DNA of 64,000 bases, taken from Eubacteriales bacterium (GTDB taxonomy: Bacteria; Bacillota; Clostridia; Lachnospirales; Lachnospiraceae). Below the pieces are notes generated by a model. The model was not told the DNA's origin, made no database searches, and saw nothing but the letters and a program-made list of their open reading frames with translations. Position numbers and translations under genes: made by a program. The stretch lies in the NCBI GenBank assembly GCA_030524175.1, contig JAUNHC010000012.1, positions 62,001 to 126,000 of the forward strand, given 5' to 3'. Below, piece after piece: positions 23,300 through 32,129 of the stretch; position 1 is the stretch's first letter; each line of letters begins with the position of its first letter.

Positions 23300-24655
23300 A
23301 TGAATAAAACAAGACAATTAGATCTCACCAATGGCCCTATCCTGACTACCTTGGCTCGGCTGGCAGTACCCATTATGGCGTCTTCATTTCTGGGTACAGC
23401 TTATAACATTACTGACATGGCCTGGATCGGTATGCTTGGTTCCCGGGCGGTAGCCGGTGTAGGGGTGGGCGGTATGTATGTATGGCTTTCCCAGGGCTTA
23501 GTGTCCCTTGCAAGAATGGGAGGACAGGTTCATGTGGCCCAATGCTGCGGCCGGGAAGATGAGAAGGCTGCCAGAAATTATGCGGGGGCCGCCTTGCAGC
23601 TTACCATACTGTTCGGCATTCTTTTTGCCGCTGTATGCCTGCTTTTCACTGACCCTCTTATATATTTTTTCCAATTGAATGACACAGTTACTTTCGTCCA
23701 TGCAAAAATATATATGAAAATAACCTGCGGCCTCATTATATTCTCTTATCTGAACCTGACACTTACGGGATTGTATACTGCCCAGGGTGACTCCAAAACG
23801 CCTTTTCTCGCCAACCTTGCCGGACTGTTGACCAACATGGTACTGGACCCGCTTTTGATCCTTGGGATCGGACCTTTTCCCAAGCTGGAAGTTGCAGGAG
23901 CGGCTATCGCTACAGTCACAGCCCAGTTTCTTGTTATGGCAGTTATGCTGGCGGGGATTTTCCGCTCCCAAAAGGGCACCAATATCTTAAAAGAAGTAAA
24001 CATTTTTTCAAAAGTATCCGGCTCCTATTACCGCTCCATCTGCAAAATCGGCGGTCCCACTGCCCTTCAGGGAACCATATATTGTATGATCTCCATGGTA
24101 CTCACAAGAATGGTTTCCGCTTTCGGCGCAGGCGCAGTGGCCACACAGCGTGTAGGCGGACAGATCGAGTCCATTTCCTGGAACACCGCAGACGGCTTCG
24201 CAGCAGCTCTGAACGCTTTTGTAGGACAGAACTACGGTGCGGGAAAGCACGACCGTATACGTAAAGGCTACAGTATTTCCCTAAAGATCATTATAATCTG
24301 GGGTGCTTTGGTGACAGCTGTCTTCGTCCTGTTCCCAAACCCCATTGCCGGACTGTTCTTCCATGAGGCAGATGTGGTTGACATCGCAGTGGAATACCTG
24401 ATCATCATCGGTTTGGGCGAAGCATTTTTATGTGTGGAGCTTATGACTGTGGGGGCACTTTCAGGTCTTGGAAGAACAAAAATATGCAGTATCATAAGTA
24501 TTTTACTCACCAGTTCCAGAATCCCCCTGGCCCTTCTCCTCACTCATGCAGGTCTTGGCCTCTCGGGCATCTGGTGGGCCTTAACACTGTCCTCTGTCAT
24601 AAAAGGAATAGTATTTTATTTCACTTTCCGCCATGTAAGCCAGAGGCTGGATTAG
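23300..24655 (+). CDS. MATE-family efflux transporter (second)
   Basis: This 451-residue, 12-helix MATE transporter starts MNKTRQLDLTNGPILTTLARLAVP. The ATG at 23300 has GGAGG about 10 bases upstream; a TTG at 23279 falls in a small hairpin (23265-23283) and is unlikely. It differs clearly from the first MATE protein and so is not a recent duplicate. The segment AFGAGAVATQRVGGQIESI is the second-half helix 7 region. The substrate is unknown. Confidence 0.88.
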   Translation: MNKTRQLDLTNGPILTTLARLAVPIMASSFLGTAYNITDMAWIGMLGSRAVAGVGVGGMYVWLSQGLVSLARMGGQVHVAQCCGREDEKAARNYAGAALQLTILFGILFAAVCLLFTDPLIYFFQLNDTVTFVHAKIYMKITCGLIIFSYLNLTLTGLYTAQGDSKTPFLANLAGLLTNMVLDPLLILGIGPFPKLEVAGAAIATVTAQFLVMAVMLAGIFRSQKGTNILKEVNIFSKVSGSYYRSICKIGGPTALQGTIYCMISMVLTRMVSAFGAGAVATQRVGGQIESISWNTADGFAAALNAFVGQNYGAGKHDRIRKGYSISLKIIIIWGALVTAVFVLFPNPIAGLFFHEADVVDIAVEYLIIIGLGEAFLCVELMTVGALSGLGRTKICSIISILLTSSRIPLALLLTHAGLGLSGIWWALTLSSVIKGIVFYFTFRHVSQRLD

Positions 24656-24710
24656 TGCACTGACACATTCATGTTTAGCACATTAGATAAAACAATAGAA
24701 AGGATACCGT

Positions 24711-25349
24711 ATGACAAAGAAAAAATTAGCTCTGGAAATTATTCAAAGACTAAAAGAAGAATACCCCGATGCAAGCTGTTCCCTTGACTATGACCATGCC
24801 TGGAAGCTGCTGGTGAGCGTGCGTCTGGCTGCCCAGTGCACAGATGCCCGTGTCAATGTGGTGGTGCAGGATCTATATGCCAAGTATCCAAGTGTAGAAG
24901 CCCTGGCGGCGGCTGATGTGGATGACATAGAAGCCATCGTCCGTCCCTGCGGCCTGGGCAGGAGCAAAGCCCGGGATATAAGCGGCTGTATGAAAATTCT
25001 CCACGAACAGTATGGAGACAAAGTTCCCGATGATTTCGATGCTCTTCTGAAGCTTCCCGGAGTTGGACGGAAAAGTGCCAACTTGATCATGGGCGATGTA
25101 TTCGGAAAGCCCGCCATCGTCACTGATACCCACTGCATCCGTCTCACAAACAGAATGGGTCTGGTGGACAATATCAAGGAACCGAAGAAGGTAGAAATGG
25201 CTCTGTGGAAAATCATTCCCCCGGAAGAAGGCAGCGACTTCTGCCACCGTCTTGTATACCACGGACGTGATGTATGTACAGCCCGGACAAAGCCTCACTG
25301 TGATAAATGCTGTCTCAATGACATTTGTAAGAAAAACGGGGTTTCCTGA
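24711..25349 (+). CDS. nth: Endonuclease III (DNA glycosylase/AP lyase)
   Basis: This 212-residue base-excision repair enzyme removes oxidised pyrimidines. The helix-hairpin-helix LPGVGRKSAN provides the catalytic Lys, VTDTHCIRL the catalytic Asp, and the C-terminal CTARTKPHCDKCCLNDIC fits the C-x6-C-x2-C-x5-C loop that binds [4Fe-4S]. It follows the MATE gene by 55 bases with its own AAAGGA site. It ends before a bidirectional terminator. Confidence 0.92.
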   Translation: MTKKKLALEIIQRLKEEYPDASCSLDYDHAWKLLVSVRLAAQCTDARVNVVVQDLYAKYPSVEALAAADVDDIEAIVRPCGLGRSKARDISGCMKILHEQYGDKVPDDFDALLKLPGVGRKSANLIMGDVFGKPAIVTDTHCIRLTNRMGLVDNIKEPKKVEMALWKIIPPEEGSDFCHRLVYHGRDVCTARTKPHCDKCCLNDICKKNGVS

Positions 25350-25406
25350 TATAATCCCGCCCCAATTCATACCAATTACACCAAACAAGAATACTCAGAC
25401 ATACTA

Positions 25407-25451
25407 AAATACCTGTGCTCCGGCCGCTTTGAGGGCCATGCACAGGTATTT
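25407..25451. terminator. Bidirectional terminator between nth and the LacI-regulated operon
   Basis: AAATACCTGTGC (25407-25418) pairs with GCACAGGTATTT (25440-25451), with an inner GGCC/GGCC stem. A-rich and T-rich flanks lie on both sides. It serves convergent genes: nth from the left and the oxidoreductase gene from the right. Confidence 0.8.
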
Positions 25452-25462
25452 ATATTTTTGCT

Positions 25463-26557
25463 TCATTCCATATTTTCAGCCCACGGCTGGGTGACTGTTT
25501 CAACCACACTTACCGGGCGGTTAAGTGCCTCCTCCATTTTCAGGCACAGATACATATCCTGGAGAGCATCTGCCAGCCCGTAAAATTCTTTTCCTTCTGC
25601 CACATATTCATGCATTTTAACAAGGCAGGATGCCACTGCTATTTCATCATCATTAAATCTGGCGTTTATAAAGGGCGTGCGGTAGAGAAATTCCTCCCCC
25701 AGCATTATTGCATAATGGGACCATTCCTGATTGCTGTAAACCCCCAGGTCAATCCTGCGAAGCTCCTGCGTTACCGGAATATTCTCTTCTGTCAGATACC
25801 GGATGGTTAAATCGTCGATTTCCCCTCTTGTTCCCTGGACAGACAACTGCCGTGTCCTGATAAATGAATGATACTGTGCGGGATCTGAAAAATCAAAGAA
25901 AGCCACCTTTCCGCTGTCAAATTCCATTGTCACACGGTCACGGGAGCATCTCACAACTTCACCGTCAAATGCCATCCCCTCTCTTCCATATGTCTCAGTC
26001 ACATTAAACCAGTAACGTTTCCCGTAAATTTTACAGTTTTCAAAGCCTGTGTCCAAAAACTTTCTTATCATACCCACGCCATGGTAACCGTGGAGAGATG
26101 AAATATTAATATTCTCCACCTCTCCCAGTCTGCCGTCTGTAATCGTCTTATACCAGGAAGCATACAAAGGCTGGAGGAAATACTGCTCTGCCACCTGTAT
26201 TTTTCCCTGATACAGCCCCCAAGCCTTCCATAAATTCCTGAGAGACTCCTCATCCTCCGCCGGAGGGGTCTCCGACAGCACAGGTATTCCCTTTTTAAAG
26301 AGAGTGATAAGATAATCCGAAACCATACCTCTTTTGATGGCAAGCACCACAAACTCCGGCTGTGTTGCGTTAAGTTCCTCCAGGGAATTTACAACCCTCA
26401 CCTGAAACTTTTCTGCGAAAATACAGCCCTTTTCTCTGTCCCTGATAAGCACTGCCGACAGCTGGAATAATTCAGGAAGTGCTTTTGCAATACGGATGTA
26501 AAATTCAGCTCTCCACCCTGAACCGATCAGCCCAAAACGGATTTTCTCCTTACTCAT
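25463..26557 (-). CDS. Gfo/Idh/MocA-family oxidoreductase
   Basis: This 364-residue NAD(P)-dependent sugar dehydrogenase-like protein has the Rossmann motif FGLIGSGWRAEF at the N-terminus. The usual EKP motif is replaced by SETPPAE near residue 95, so the standard catalytic Lys is missing and the enzyme may be atypical. I chose the ATG at 26557, 7 bases after GGGGG; an ATG at 26563 is too close. It is the last gene of the LacI-controlled sugar operon. Confidence 0.8.
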   Translation of the reverse strand: MSKEKIRFGLIGSGWRAEFYIRIAKALPELFQLSAVLIRDREKGCIFAEKFQVRVVNSLEELNATQPEFVVLAIKRGMVSDYLITLFKKGIPVLSETPPAEDEESLRNLWKAWGLYQGKIQVAEQYFLQPLYASWYKTITDGRLGEVENINISSLHGYHGVGMIRKFLDTGFENCKIYGKRYWFNVTETYGREGMAFDGEVVRCSRDRVTMEFDSGKVAFFDFSDPAQYHSFIRTRQLSVQGTRGEIDDLTIRYLTEENIPVTQELRRIDLGVYSNQEWSHYAIMLGEEFLYRTPFINARFNDDEIAVASCLVKMHEYVAEGKEFYGLADALQDMYLCLKMEEALNRPVSVVETVTQPWAENME

Positions 26558-26572
26558 ATCCATTCCCCCTCA

Positions 26573-27469
26573 TCACGGTACAGAATAGCCTCTGGAAGCC
26601 TCCAGAATCCTGTACCATTCATCATAAGACAGCTCCATGTCACACGCATTTACAGCCGTGCCTATTCTTTCCGCATTCATTGTCCCTGTGATCGCTGCAA
26701 TACCAACCGGATGTACAAAGAGCCATGCGTACATAACAGCATCCACAGTAGTTTCATGGGCCTGCGCAATTTCTGCCAGAACCGTTCTGAGCCGGACAGA
26801 CTGTTCATCCTCCCCTTTGAAGACACTGCCGCCCCCAAGAGGTGACCAGGCCATAAGGGGCATCTTTCTTGTAAATGCACTGTCCACTACTCCGTTAAAG
26901 AAGTTGTCTGTGTTTTTTACTGACAGCTCCATCTGGTTTGTCACAAGGGGAACAGACATCCTGCTCTGAAGCATTTCCACCTGTGAGGGCATAAAATTAG
27001 ACACTCCTGCATGAAGAGTCTTTCCCTCCTTTACCAAAGTCTCCAGCGCATCTGCCGTCTCAGAAGGATCTGCCAGTGGGTCCGGCCTATGGACCAGCAA
27101 AAGATCAACATGATCTGTCCCCAGCTTTTGCAATGACTCATCCATTTCCTTTATAATCTCTTCTTTCGTACTCTTATAATAAATCGTCCTGTTGCCTTCC
27201 CTTCCAGGAAGCACGATCCCTGCCTTGGTGATAAGCTGCATTTTGCTGCGCAGCTCGGGACATTTCCTCAATACATTATCTCCAAATATTTTCTCGCAGG
27301 TGTACCCTCCGTATACAGGCGCATGGTCAATAGAGGTCACACCCATGTCCAGGCATTCCTCCACCAGTCTCAGCAGATCATCTCCGCTGATACCGGAATC
27401 CACGATTCTCATACATCCCATAACAACCTGAGATAACTCTAAATCCTCAGATAACTTTATTTTCTTCAT
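26573..27469 (-). CDS. Aldo/keto reductase (YdhF-like)
   Basis: This 298-residue TIM-barrel reductase has Asp in GVTSIDHAPVYGG, Tyr in the same segment, Lys in LITKAGI and His in LLLVHRPDPL as the catalytic tetrad region. The C-terminal part AAITGTMNAERI binds NADPH. It reduces or oxidises a sugar or related carbonyl and sits between the ABC permease genes and the Gfo/Idh/MocA gene. GGAGAACGA precedes the ATG. Confidence 0.88.
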   Translation of the reverse strand: MKKIKLSEDLELSQVVMGCMRIVDSGISGDDLLRLVEECLDMGVTSIDHAPVYGGYTCEKIFGDNVLRKCPELRSKMQLITKAGIVLPGREGNRTIYYKSTKEEIIKEMDESLQKLGTDHVDLLLVHRPDPLADPSETADALETLVKEGKTLHAGVSNFMPSQVEMLQSRMSVPLVTNQMELSVKNTDNFFNGVVDSAFTRKMPLMAWSPLGGGSVFKGEDEQSVRLRTVLAEIAQAHETTVDAVMYAWLFVHPVGIAAITGTMNAERIGTAVNACDMELSYDEWYRILEASRGYSVP

Positions 27470-27519
27470 GTTCGTTCTCCTTTATTTGTATTGAAAAGAC
27501 GGCTTTCCCCGCCCCATAT

Positions 27520-28356
27520 CTATTCCTTCACACCGCCTGTTGTCAGGCCTGCGATAATTTTCTTCTGGAATATCAGCACCAGTATGATAAGTGGCACGGT
27601 AACCACAACTGTAGCTGCTGCCATATCTCCCCAGGGAAGTTCATAATTACTGGGGAACAAGGCAATTCCCACCGGTACAGTCCGCATCATGTCATTTGTC
27701 ATAAAGGTCAGTGCATAGATATACTCATTCCACGCATTAATAAAAACAATGAGCGCCACAGAAAATGTAGCCGGCTTTATCAGCGGAAGCATAATGGTAA
27801 AAAAGATCCTTGCCCTGGAACAGCCGTCTATAGCTGCCGCCTCTTCAAATCCCTTGGGAAGCTGGGCAAAAAAATTAGTGAGAAGCCAGATCGCCAAAGG
27901 CAGGGCAAAGGTGATATACGGAAGTATGAGACCCGCATATGTATTTAACAGCTTCAGGTTTTTTAAAAGCAGGTAAATAGGACTTAAGGTGGCAATGGTG
28001 GGAAACATGGAAATACTTAAAATTGCCATCAGCATGATCTTTTTTCCTTTAAAACGAAGCCGGGCCAGGGCATAAGCTGCCGAAGCACCTATGAGGATAC
28101 TCAGCACAGTCGTGGTCAGCGCCACGATAAAACTGTTCAGCAGATATCTTCCGAAGGGGTGTTTTGTAAATACATTCACATAAAACTCCCCGTGGACACT
28201 GCTTGGTATCCATTTGGCCGGTATTGCGGAAATCTCCGATAAGGGCTTAACCGATGTCATAAACTGCCAGAAAAAGGGAAGAATGATGATTCCTACAAAA
28301 ACTATGACAAACACAGCAAAGGCTGCTTTCCCTGCAATACTCTTTGTCTTCTCCAA
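27520..28356 (-). CDS. Carbohydrate ABC transporter permease (MalG type)
   Basis: This permease has six predicted helices and the coupling loop EAAAIDGCSRARIFF. The start codon is unusual. A GTG at 28365 lies directly against the ribosome site AGGGGG, whereas the TTG at 28356 is 8 bases from it, so TTG is the better choice (278 residues, MEKTKSIAGK). It follows the partner permease closely. No ATPase is encoded in this operon. Confidence 0.88.
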   Translation of the reverse strand: MEKTKSIAGKAAFAVFVIVFVGIIILPFFWQFMTSVKPLSEISAIPAKWIPSSVHGEFYVNVFTKHPFGRYLLNSFIVALTTTVLSILIGASAAYALARLRFKGKKIMLMAILSISMFPTIATLSPIYLLLKNLKLLNTYAGLILPYITFALPLAIWLLTNFFAQLPKGFEEAAAIDGCSRARIFFTIMLPLIKPATFSVALIVFINAWNEYIYALTFMTNDMMRTVPVGIALFPSNYELPWGDMAAATVVVTVPLIILVLIFQKKIIAGLTTGGVKE

Positions 28357-28368
28357 AATTTCCACCCC

Positions 28369-29277
28369 CTAAAATTCTGTCAGCTTGTCTCCCATCAGCT
28401 TCATGTAAATCAGGCTGATGATAAAGACAACAATAAAAATCAAAACAGCAAGTGACGAACCATATCCAAAGTCCAGGAACTTCATCAGGTTATTGTAAGC
28501 ATAGACAGAAATACTCTCTGTGCCGTTGGCCCCTCCAGTCATTACTGAAATCAAGTCAAATACACGGAATGCATCCAGTGTACGGAATAATAGGGCAACC
28601 AGTACCGTTGTCTTTACTGTGGGCAGCGTCACGTAACGGAATCGCTGGAACACGTTGGCCCCGTCTATCTTTGCCGCCTCATACATCTCGTCGGGAACCA
28701 TCTGCAGCCCTGCAAGAATAAGAAGTGCCATATAAGGAGCAGTCTTCCAGATATCAGTGATCACAAGTGCCATAAAAGAACCGCCTGACGTGCTGAGCCA
28801 TGCTTTATAACCGTCAATGACGCCCAGTCTCTGCAATATGTCATTAAATAATCCGTACTGGTCATTATATATGAACTTCCACATCATGGCAGAAACTGAG
28901 GTGGGAATCGCCCACGGAATCAAAATTGCCGCCCTCACAAGACCTTTTGCTTTAAACCCCTTATTCATGATCAAAGCTGCCGTAAATCCAATAAGCAATT
29001 CAAAAAATACAGTCACTACAGTGAATTTCAAAGTGAATATAATAGCCTCCATGGCCCTGGCATCTGTTAGTATAGAGCCATAATTTTTCAGACCGATAAA
29101 CGGGTAACCACTCCCCGGATCGGTCAGTACCATCTCATGGAGACTGAGCCAAAAGGTGCGCAAAATCGGGTAAACTGCCACCACCAGCAAACAGATAATA
29201 GCTGGTGTCATCATGATCCAGGCATCCCTGGTCTCAGTTTTTTCCAGTGAGCCATAGCCTTTTTTAGCTTTTTTCAT
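28369..29277 (-). CDS. Carbohydrate ABC transporter permease (MalF type)
   Basis: This 302-residue CUT1 permease has six predicted helices and the coupling loop EAAKIDGANVFQRFRYV. GGGAGGAG precedes the ATG at 29277. With the MalG-type partner and the binding protein at 29368 it forms an importer for an unidentified sugar. Confidence 0.9.
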   Translation of the reverse strand: MKKAKKGYGSLEKTETRDAWIMMTPAIICLLVVAVYPILRTFWLSLHEMVLTDPGSGYPFIGLKNYGSILTDARAMEAIIFTLKFTVVTVFFELLIGFTAALIMNKGFKAKGLVRAAILIPWAIPTSVSAMMWKFIYNDQYGLFNDILQRLGVIDGYKAWLSTSGGSFMALVITDIWKTAPYMALLILAGLQMVPDEMYEAAKIDGANVFQRFRYVTLPTVKTTVLVALLFRTLDAFRVFDLISVMTGGANGTESISVYAYNNLMKFLDFGYGSSLAVLIFIVVFIISLIYMKLMGDKLTEF

Positions 29278-29324
29278 GTTCTCCTCCCTTCGTCAAATCT
29301 GAAATATCATCTGCATTTATCAAG

Positions 29325-29355
29325 AGAACCAGACCGGGTATACCAGCCTGGTTCT
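29325..29355 (-). promoter_or_regulatory. Intercistronic hairpin after the second sugar-binding protein gene
   Basis: AGAACCAG (29325-29332) pairs with CTGGTTCT (29348-29355), with further pairing inside. No T-run follows on the minus strand. Its place between binding-protein and permease genes matches the hairpin at 7949-7991 and suggests message protection or partial termination. Confidence 0.55.
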
Positions 29356-29367
29356 GAATTTAAAGAA

Positions 29368-30642
29368 TTATTTTGTAAGCTCCTCCAGCTCATTCTGTAA
29401 TGCTTCAATTGCTTTTTCCACCTCTGACTCACCGGTGAGAGCCTGATGAATATTCCTCTGGATTGCATCTGAAAGCTTTGCATATTTCGGTGACATTGGT
29501 CTTGATTTACCAGTCTCAATAATTCCGTAGAATTCTTCATAGAATGGGATTACTTCCAGAATATCGGAATCTGTATAAACGTCCTTCACTACCGGCGGCT
29601 GAGATGAAATAAGAGTCATTTCCTTCTGGGTTTCAGCGCTTGCCATATATGAGATAAAGTCTGCTGCCGCTTCTTTCTGGGTGTCATCTATGTTATTGTT
29701 GATCACCAGATCCAGGCCGCCAAGACAGGTATGGGATTCTGTGCCGCTGGGTCCTACAGGAAGCTTGGTTGCTGCAATTTTCCCTGTAACCTTGGATCCT
29801 TCGTCCTGACCGCTTGACCAGAAGCCGGACCAGTCACGGATGAAGAGACATTTTCCTTCCTTAAACACCTGCTCACTCTCTGTCTCTGTATAGGTAGTCA
29901 CTCCCTCCGGTGCATATTCGTCCACCAGTTTCTTCATAATAGTTGTTGCCTCAATATTATTTTCAGAGTTAACCACAGGATTACCGCTCTCATCCAAAAT
30001 ATCTCCGCCGTTGCTCCATACATATTCAACCCAGTTGCACACCAATGCTTCTGACTGTGCTGCCTGGAAGTCTGCACCGTATTCCACTCCGTTTACTCCT
30101 ACAGCCTTGTCTGCAAGTTCCATCCATCCTTCCCAGGTATCCGGCACTTCTGCCCCAAGTTCATCAATCACATCCTGGCGGTAGAACAATACACTGGAAT
30201 TAGTAAACCATGGCATAGCCACCAGCCTGCCGTCCTTGGTTGCACCTTCAACAGGCCCTGTAAGCATTCCCTCTGTAACGGAAGAATCGACCAGATCTGT
30301 CAGATCTGCAAGCCATCCTGCAGAAGCAAACTCGTCAATATATGTCACATCCAGCCCCATTACATCCACGCTGGTATCTCCAGACGCAAGCTTATTCACA
30401 AAGTCATCATGTACAGTATTGGCATCCTGGGGAAGGATGACTGTCTCCACCTTCACCTTGTCCTGACTCTCATTGTAAGCGTCCACGATCTTCTGTGTAG
30501 GCTCGCCAACACCCTGGTCAAAAGAAAATGTGATCGTCACTGTGTCATCAGCCTGAACTGCTGCCGGCGCTGCAATCATAGCTGTTCCCATAATCCCTGC
30601 TGACAGCATAGCTGTCATACGTTTTACCTGTTTACTTGTCAT
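29368..30642 (-). CDS. Extracellular sugar-binding protein (SBP family 1)
   Basis: This 424-residue solute-binding protein heads a LacI-regulated transporter operon. The ATG at 30642 is preceded by AGGAGG at 8 bases; the longer frame to 30690 has no ribosome site. The N-terminus has a signal peptide ending AAVQA-DD and no Cys, so it is not a lipoprotein. The mature protein starts VTITFSFDQGVGEPTQKIVD, as in family 1 binding proteins. The bound sugar is unknown. Confidence 0.88.
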   Translation of the reverse strand: MTSKQVKRMTAMLSAGIMGTAMIAAPAAVQADDTVTITFSFDQGVGEPTQKIVDAYNESQDKVKVETVILPQDANTVHDDFVNKLASGDTSVDVMGLDVTYIDEFASAGWLADLTDLVDSSVTEGMLTGPVEGATKDGRLVAMPWFTNSSVLFYRQDVIDELGAEVPDTWEGWMELADKAVGVNGVEYGADFQAAQSEALVCNWVEYVWSNGGDILDESGNPVVNSENNIEATTIMKKLVDEYAPEGVTTYTETESEQVFKEGKCLFIRDWSGFWSSGQDEGSKVTGKIAATKLPVGPSGTESHTCLGGLDLVINNNIDDTQKEAAADFISYMASAETQKEMTLISSQPPVVKDVYTDSDILEVIPFYEEFYGIIETGKSRPMSPKYAKLSDAIQRNIHQALTGESEVEKAIEALQNELEELTK

Positions 30643-30805
30643 CTCTTGTTCCTCCTTAAAATTGTTTTTATATTTTTCATTGCGCTGCAATAAAAATTCA
30701 TCTTGATGCCCCAGCCTTTGTTTTCAATCTCGTTTTTATATCACCTGTATAAAATCCCCATTCAATCCATTTGTACGATTTGCTGTCCTCTTTCCAGGGA
30801 AAGTA

Positions 30806-30819
30806 GGAAAGCGCTTACA
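30806..30819. promoter_or_regulatory. cre-like catabolite control site
   Basis: On the minus strand the sequence reads TGTAAGCGCTTTCC, a close match to the catabolite-responsive element pattern WTGNAANCGNWNNCW bound by CcpA. It lies about 165-180 bases before the binding-protein gene and downstream of the likely promoter, where binding would block transcription when a preferred sugar is present. Confidence 0.65.
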
Positions 30820-30897
30820 TTAATTTCCAAAAAAAAATATTATTTTCTGAAGTTCACCTTTTAAACAGTAAGATATAATCGTTTTTTCGTCACTTTT

Positions 30898-30927
30898 ATT
30901 ATAAAAATGCAAGGAAAACATTTTCCT
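30898..30927 (-). promoter_or_regulatory. Promoter and LacI-type operator of the sugar operon
   Basis: AGGAAAA-CA-TTTTCCT (30912-30927) is a palindrome with perfect 7-bp arms. A -10 box TATAAT on the minus strand lies at 30898-30903, so the operator covers the -35 position. The arms share GGAAAA/TTTTCC with the site upstream of the LacI gene (32005-32020). The remaining leader to 30643 holds the cre-like site and no gene. Confidence 0.65.
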
Positions 30928-30934
30928 ATTTTTC

Positions 30935-30978
30935 AAAAAGTTTGAGCTGTTTAAATAACAGCTCTAATTCAAACTTTT
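30935..30978 (-). terminator. Terminator of the LacI-family gene
   Basis: AAAAGTTTGA (30936-30945) pairs with TCAAACTTTT (30969-30978), and inside it GCTGTT pairs with AACAGC around a 5-base loop. On the minus strand the stem is followed by TTTTTG. It overlaps the regulator's stop codon, so the sugar operon downstream needs its own promoter. Confidence 0.7.
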
Positions 30979-31980
30979 CGTGGTGCTTCTGCGGATGATC
31001 TTATGGGGGACATATTCTATGCCCGGTTCCCTCTGATCACCGCTTATAAGCTTTAACAGCATTCTGCCCGCCTTCTCTCCCTCGTCAAAGTAGGAAATCC
31101 TCACAGTAGAAAGCTCAGGCTTAAAATACGTAGCAAAATCAGAATCATCAAATCCCATAATGGAAATATCATCAGGAATCCTCACCCGCATACTGTCCAG
31201 ATACTGGATAGCCCCCACCGCGATCACATCACTTCCCGCCACCACTGCTGTGGGAAGCTTGCTATTCTCTTCATACAGAGTCTTCATGCCCTCATACCCG
31301 GAGGAAAAAGAGAAATCTCCCTGTACCACATAGGAATCCCTGAATTCAATGCCAACTTCCTCCAAGGCTCTGCGGTAACCTTTTAAACGCTTCTTTCCGG
31401 ATGAAAAGTCATTTTTAGGGCCTCCAAGATACGCAATTCTCTGATGCCCGTTATCCAATAGAAATTTCACGGCATCATACATAGCTGCAACATTGTCATG
31501 GACAACCGTACTGACAGCCCCTTCATCCTCTGACGCCTCCTGGGTTACAAGAACCACCGGGTAACTCTTATCCAGCATAGCCTTAACTAATGTATGGTTT
31601 ACATCCACCCCCGCAAACAAAAGTCCTTCTATCTGCTTGTCCTCCATAATCTCAAGAAGACGCAGCTCCTTGTCCAGTTCTCCCTGGGATTCACATACCA
31701 TCATGGTATATCCCTTTCTGGAACAGATACTGTTTATGCCTTTCGTGAGCTTACCGAACACTGCATTGGAGATATCAGGAACAATGATGCCAATCATATT
31801 GGTCTTCTTCGTAACAAGCCCTCTGGCAAGAGTGTTCGGCTTGAAATGATTGCGCTCGATCACCTGATAGACTCTGGTGCGAAGCTCCGGACTTACCGGC
31901 TTGGTATTATTAATGACACGAGATACAGTCGCGATGGATACGCCCGCTTCCCGGGCAATATCTTCTATGGTTACTGCCAT
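30964..31980 (-). CDS. LacI-family transcriptional regulator
   Basis: This 338-residue regulator has the N-terminal LacI helix-turn-helix (TIEDIAREAGVSIATVSRVIN) and hinge, then a periplasmic-binding-protein-like sensor domain. GGAGAATT precedes the ATG. It lies directly upstream of the sugar transporter operon, and operators of one type are found at both promoters. It is the likely local repressor; the inducer is unknown. Confidence 0.9.
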   Translation of the reverse strand: MAVTIEDIAREAGVSIATVSRVINNTKPVSPELRTRVYQVIERNHFKPNTLARGLVTKKTNMIGIIVPDISNAVFGKLTKGINSICSRKGYTMMVCESQGELDKELRLLEIMEDKQIEGLLFAGVDVNHTLVKAMLDKSYPVVLVTQEASEDEGAVSTVVHDNVAAMYDAVKFLLDNGHQRIAYLGGPKNDFSSGKKRLKGYRRALEEVGIEFRDSYVVQGDFSFSSGYEGMKTLYEENSKLPTAVVAGSDVIAVGAIQYLDSMRVRIPDDISIMGFDDSDFATYFKPELSTVRISYFDEGEKAGRMLLKLISGDQREPGIEYVPHKIIRRSTTKSLN

Positions 31981-32004
31981 TTTAATTCTCCTTGTCTGTA
32001 TCTT

Positions 32005-32061
32005 GGGAAAAGGTTTTCCCTTTACAGTTGTTATACTATCACGTACCTATATCTCAGTCAA
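32005..32061 (-). promoter_or_regulatory. Promoter and autoregulatory operator of the LacI-family gene
   Basis: On the minus strand TTGACT (32056-32061) and TAGTAT (32033-32038) are separated by exactly 17 bases. Immediately downstream lies GGGAAAA-GG-TTTTCCC (32005-32020), a palindrome with perfect 7-bp arms at about +6 to +21, suited to autorepression. Confidence 0.75.
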
Positions 32062-32129
32062 CTGTTTTATGCGTCTTTCCGTTTTTTTGGTGTAATTGAA
32101 TGAGATTTCCCACGATATATTGTGCAGTT

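Noticed and set aside
23498..23971. A 157-codon minus-strand frame within the second MATE gene
   Set aside because: It lies entirely opposite a membrane protein gene, and its composition is that of an antisense shadow.
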